From Mesostigma viride (Eukaryota; Streptophyta; Mesostigmatophyceae; Mesostigmatales; Mesostigmataceae): a stretch of 64,000 nt of DNA. Where the stretch lies: the NCBI GenBank assembly GCA_009746045.1, contig RPFO01000213.1:3738956-3802955 (forward strand), given 5' to 3'. The notes beneath the pieces are model-generated. The model was not told where the DNA came from. It ran no database searches and saw only the letters and a program-made list of their open reading frames with translations. Positions 60,389-64,000 of the stretch are shown here, one piece after another. The position numbers and the translations under genes are program-made. How positions within the stretch are numbered: the first letter of the stretch is position 1; each line of letters starts with the position of its first letter.

Positions 60389-60580
60389 AACAGTGTGCAA
60401 ATACAAATACCAATTCTGATTCTGTTGGCCCGGCCCCATGCAGGCAAGGTAGTGAGTCCCCGTGGGATCCAGCGGCTGCCCACAGCTACCACAAGGCCGC
60501 CCGGCCGGAACAAGAGGCTGCGGGGCAAATAGCTGGTGCCGGAGCGCCACCGAGTAGTGGCTGGGAGCTAAGGCGAATGG
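60389..60580 (-). pseudogene. REL-endonuclease LINE fragment, copy of 30531-30717
   Basis: Nearly identical to the zinc-motif part of the fragment at 29879-30910 (CGSCGQPLDPTGTHYLAC), with a 2-3 bp difference after it that shifts the frame. Sharp boundaries on both sides indicate a recent truncated insertion or duplication. Confidence 0.75.
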
Positions 60581-61650
60581 TATAGAATATGTACATGTGT
60601 GTTACCTAAATTTTGGTCTTAGCACAGCCCATGTCAATTAAATTGTTTGATTCCCTTACACAGCATAATAATACAAGGGGAGTGCACAACATTCGGCCAT
60701 GCAGGCACCAACTCATGTATTTTGTATCCAGGGTGAATTCCACATATCAGTATGCTGGTGAATAAGACATGCACCTCCGTTTGAATGTAAAATCCTTACA
60801 AACCCGTCAAGTCCTAGATGAAGAATTGTCTCAAGTTGAGGGGGGGGGGAGAGCGTAAGAGACAACCAAATGCCTGCAGGAGCTCAGACGCGCCCCCGCA
60901 GCCCTTCTTGGCCGAGGCCTTGGAGCCTGCATTGACCACCACCGGCCTGTTAGCGTGAAGCGCACACAACTCATAACCAAATAGTCATAACAAGAAATAC
61001 AATATAAGAGTTGGGGTGCGGTGCGGAAACGTGAAAACCTCCTTTCCGGCCTGCGCAGCCGCAGTCGTGTCTGCAGGCACGCCTCGCTCCGGCTCAGCAC
61101 TGCATGCATGCCGGCATGCGCCATGGCCGCGCCTGCAAGATATCATCCCTTTTCCCTCAATCTTATGCACATAAGATCCAGAAACTGTATACAAAATTAA
61201 AAGAACTCGCTCACGGTGGCCATCGAGCGCTGCATGCAGCACGAAAGGACACACTAAACAGGCTGGCATTAGTGATTCTTGAGTTCGCTTCGTTAGTGCG
61301 CCAGACTCGCTTCTTTAGCACGCCAGAATCGCTTCATTAGTATGAATTCGCTTCATTAGTACAATGAAATCGGCCGGTTCGTTAGTCTGACATCATTCAA
61401 TGTGCTAATCATGCGAACGGTTAGTAGTAACGTTACATACTATAATGAGTCGGGAGGCCAGTACGGATTTCGATCAGACGTGCACGGGCGGATGCACTAA
61501 TGCATGACTCGGGTCAATAACTTTCAGTGGAGCAGGGCCGTACTAATGACCGAAGTCACTGAAGTCCGCAGCCCCCCAAATTCGACAGATTAGCTTACGA
61601 GTATCGGATCGGACCCGGGATCGCAACCTCGAGTCGTCAGTACAATCGAA
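60581..61650. other. No gene; short degenerate repeats
   Basis: 61275-61400 has several CGCTTCATTAGTA-type repeats. No coding region recognised on either strand. Confidence 0.4.
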
Positions 61651-61654
61651 TGTA

Positions 61655-62570
61655 CTAATCTTCCGAATTAGTACAATCACTAACTGAGGAAGTGCGTTGA
61701 CCCTGTACGCAGATAGTCAAGGCGCACCACCCGATCCGACGGCCCAAAAAAGGTGGCAAGCTGCTGGGCGGGGCGTGCGAAAGAAGCATTGCATGCAACC
61801 AGCGCAGATTCTGCCAACAGTCTGATCGATCCGCAAAGAGATCCGTGTTACCGTTGGCCGTCGTGTTGGAGGGGGAGTACTGAGCGCCTCCATGCAGTGC
61901 CAACTGGCAGCGTGGCGTTGGCGTCGAGCAGCATATCTAGGAAGTGCCGAGCTGGGATCGATATGCTGGCCTCCTCCTCCTTGAGGGCGCTGAAGAAGCC
62001 CTCACGTTCCGCCTGAGCTCGACCCGCATGTGGCGCATAGCCCACGATAAGTCGCGGTGAGCGTATGGTGAGAATGGCCTTCTTCAGTGGCCGAAAAAGT
62101 GGCCACTAGCACACGCGGGGATCTCAGCACGATGGACTGGAGGTGAGCAGATGCTGCCGGTGAGCACAGGACGCCCACACCGCCTTGACCCGGCGCGGCG
62201 CCTCCACCATAATGGAATCGCCAACCCGCGCGGAGGTCGTCGACCATAAGCCCGTTGACCCCTTGCTGAGGGTCGACGGTGCGCCGATGCTCCTGGACTC
62301 CGAGGACGGCGATCTGGTTGTCGGCACACAAGGCGATCAGCTCGTCGACGCGTTGAGGTGCTGGGGTGCATGCTGCTGCTGGTAAAAGGATCTGCAGGGA
62401 GGGTGCGCACATTAAAGCTAGCAATACCAAGAAATATGGGCCGTTGCCCTAAGCGTGGGGCCGGTGGGGGTGGAGGTGGGGGTGGAGGTGGGGCCGGGTG
62501 GAGAAGGGTAGTGCTGGAGGTGGGGGTGGGGGTGGAGGTCACTGGGGGGGGGGAGGAGGGTGGCAATTGG
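61655..62570 (-). pseudogene. LINE J: APE endonuclease fragment
   Basis: On the minus strand: a Pro-rich leader, GIASFNVRTLPADP, VDELIALCADNQIAVLGVQE with the catalytic Glu, GWRFHYGGGA..GQGGVGVL, then LTVSYAPHAGRAQAEREGFF-like and TDCWQNLRWLHA. These are endonuclease blocks in successive shifted frames. No RT follows. Confidence 0.65.
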
Positions 62571-62599
62571 GGTTAATTCTTTTTAACGCATGGATGGAG

Positions 62600-63690
62600 T
62601 CTTTCTTACAGGGCGGATATGCGTCCTCTCCGTCCTGGCTGGGGTAAGCACATTCAGACCCATGGATGGCTGGACTGTCTAGGCTTAGAGGCGTGCGTGG
62701 GCGCGGTGGGGCTGGAGATTAGTGTCAAAACTGAGGCGATGGTGATTGGGGCTACCAGCTCCCCGCCGAGGCCCCGGCTGTTAGACAGGACGGAGGTCCC
62801 GTTCCATGATCGCTTCAAACTGCATGCTGGGGTCGAGCATGCGAGCCCCGACACGGCCGACGATGTGGACATCCGCATCGGCCTGGCCAGGGCTAGGCTT
62901 CGTTCGCTCAAAACCTACTGGCACTCGAAGGGCCTGGTCGAGCATGCACCGCAAGCGATTATGCTTTTCAAGGTCCTCGTCCTCACGGTGCTTACGTAAT
63001 AATGGCGCCGAGGCATGGACACTCACGGACACACTGGCCGCCAAGCTAGACCGCACGTTTTACAGGATGCTTCGCCAGGTCCTGATTGTGTAGGGTTTTC
63101 CACGCATAGGTCATTAGAGTCTTTGTATCAGGGTATGCCTTGCATTTCCGACGAGATTAGGCAGCGTAGGATAGCATTTGTATACGTATGACATCTAAGT
63201 TGCTCGCACCAGTCTGACAGGTAGATACCGCCCTTGGTCTGGCTGGCCCCGAGCGGCTTGGCCAACCAGGGCGGCACATCCTGACCTGGCCTGGCCCCAA
63301 GGACATTCCTAGAAAGCTGGGTAAACCTGCCATGATCTACACACAGATGTTGCTGGCCGACCTTAGTGGTGGTCCCAGCTCAGTTTGAACACCGCATTCA
63401 CTCCCTCTCTCTTGCTTGGACTGCTATGCAGAACAATTAAGAAGAGGTGGCAGAAGATTGTCCAGGCTCACACGCCATGCAGCCCCTGGGCCCTGTGGGC
63501 AAGCCCCCTCCCCCCAAGCGGAAGGGGCGCTTTGCTGCGTACGAGCGTAGTTAGGATTTTCTAGACTAGATAGCTTAGAGTTATAGCTTACATAGTTCGA
63601 TTCCGCGGCTTCGCCCCCCTCAATCCATCCAGCAAGGAATATGTGCTACATGATCTCCCAACGGAGTCATGTTACATATATAGTTTAACC
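62600..63690 (+). pseudogene. LINE K: C-terminal RT fragment of the A/C family
   Basis: Frames with HIQTHGWLDCLGLEA, GLEISVKTEAMVIGA and VLVLTVLT match LINE A and C after the YADD motif. The C-terminal domain (about 63100-63540) and the family A 3' UTR (GTGCTACATGATCTCCCAAC at about 63643) follow. Stops and indels are frequent. Confidence 0.75.
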
Positions 63691-64000
63691 CCTCATTGGT
63701 CCCATTTAAAGCCGAAAAATCGGCTGCAAAATGCTAAATTTGCAAACCACCCCACAGCCAACCTACCAACATCCAAGGGCTGTCCTTGGGGGTCAAGCAT
63801 GTCCATTAGTTGCCCTTCGGGGTGAGCTATCACAACCTAACATATCTGCAGGGTAGGCCATAGAAAACTACCGCCAAAGTTAGGGGGGTCGAGACGCGCG
63901 TTTTCATTTTTGGTAGAATGTGCATTTTGAATTATGTTATAAGACCTAGGCACCTACCACTTCAGGGATGATAAACAATTAGTTGCTGAACAGTTTGAGC
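63691..64000. other. No gene seen
   Basis: AT-rich sequence after the LINE K 3' end; nothing recognised. Confidence 0.4.

Overview
This looks like nuclear DNA of a eukaryote, most likely a chlorophyte green alga. The evidence is: spliceosomal genes with GT..AG introns; TGTAA polyadenylation-type motifs downstream of stops; an apparent plastid-targeted protein; an interstitial TTTAGGG (plant/algal-type) telomere repeat; a receptor-like TKL kinase carrying the plant/algal catalytic motif HCDLKTGN; and dense non-LTR retrotransposons. I cannot name the species. There are no rRNA genes, CRISPR arrays or bacterial operons.

Host genes. (1) At 846-1800 (+), the 3' part of a leucine-carboxyl-methyltransferase/PPM-type SAM methyltransferase with two exons seen. 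(2) At 16722-19945 (-), a UbiE-like class I methyltransferase; the last three exons are resolved, the start is not found. (3) At 22079-22615 (+), an intronless 178-aa protein with a transit-like N-terminus and one C-terminal membrane span. (4) At 33413-49263 (-), a giant gene of about 13 exons: membrane span, CHASE-like extracellular sensor, second membrane span, coiled coil, a 1261-codon low-complexity exon, then a complete TKL protein kinase domain. Splice phases agree at every junction I could test apart from one small exon.

Mobile DNA fills most of the rest as nested insertions, many bounded by target-site duplications (TSDs) that I could read. 2680-5897 is a deleted LINE (A). 6422-12256 is an ORF1-only LINE (B) holding a 3.5-kb terminal-inverted-repeat transposon (7870-11372). 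12267-16316 is a degraded reverse-transcriptase LINE (C) split by an ORF1-only element (D, 13596-15591) with an intact ORF1. 24083-26156 (E) and 27458-28891 (F) are further ORF1-only copies. 29336-31745 is a LINE with two later insertions, one carrying a restriction-like endonuclease fragment. 49982-50548 is a MITE-like element, and 51380-57530 is a large L1-type LINE (H). 58080-63690 holds LINE debris. Most tails are (TTAA)n. A SINE-like family (46988-47185, 24360-24482) shares a palindromic 3' end with that tail type.

The most unusual signal is in the host-gene introns. In both the kinase and the UbiE-like methyltransferase, the end of an exon together with its 5' splice site is repeated, in tandem or dispersed, inside the following intron. 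I see this at seven or more introns, with units of about 32, 40, 74 and 100 bp. One acceptor plus exon start (the kinase DFG exon) is duplicated the same way. This looks like a systematic process acting at splice donors.
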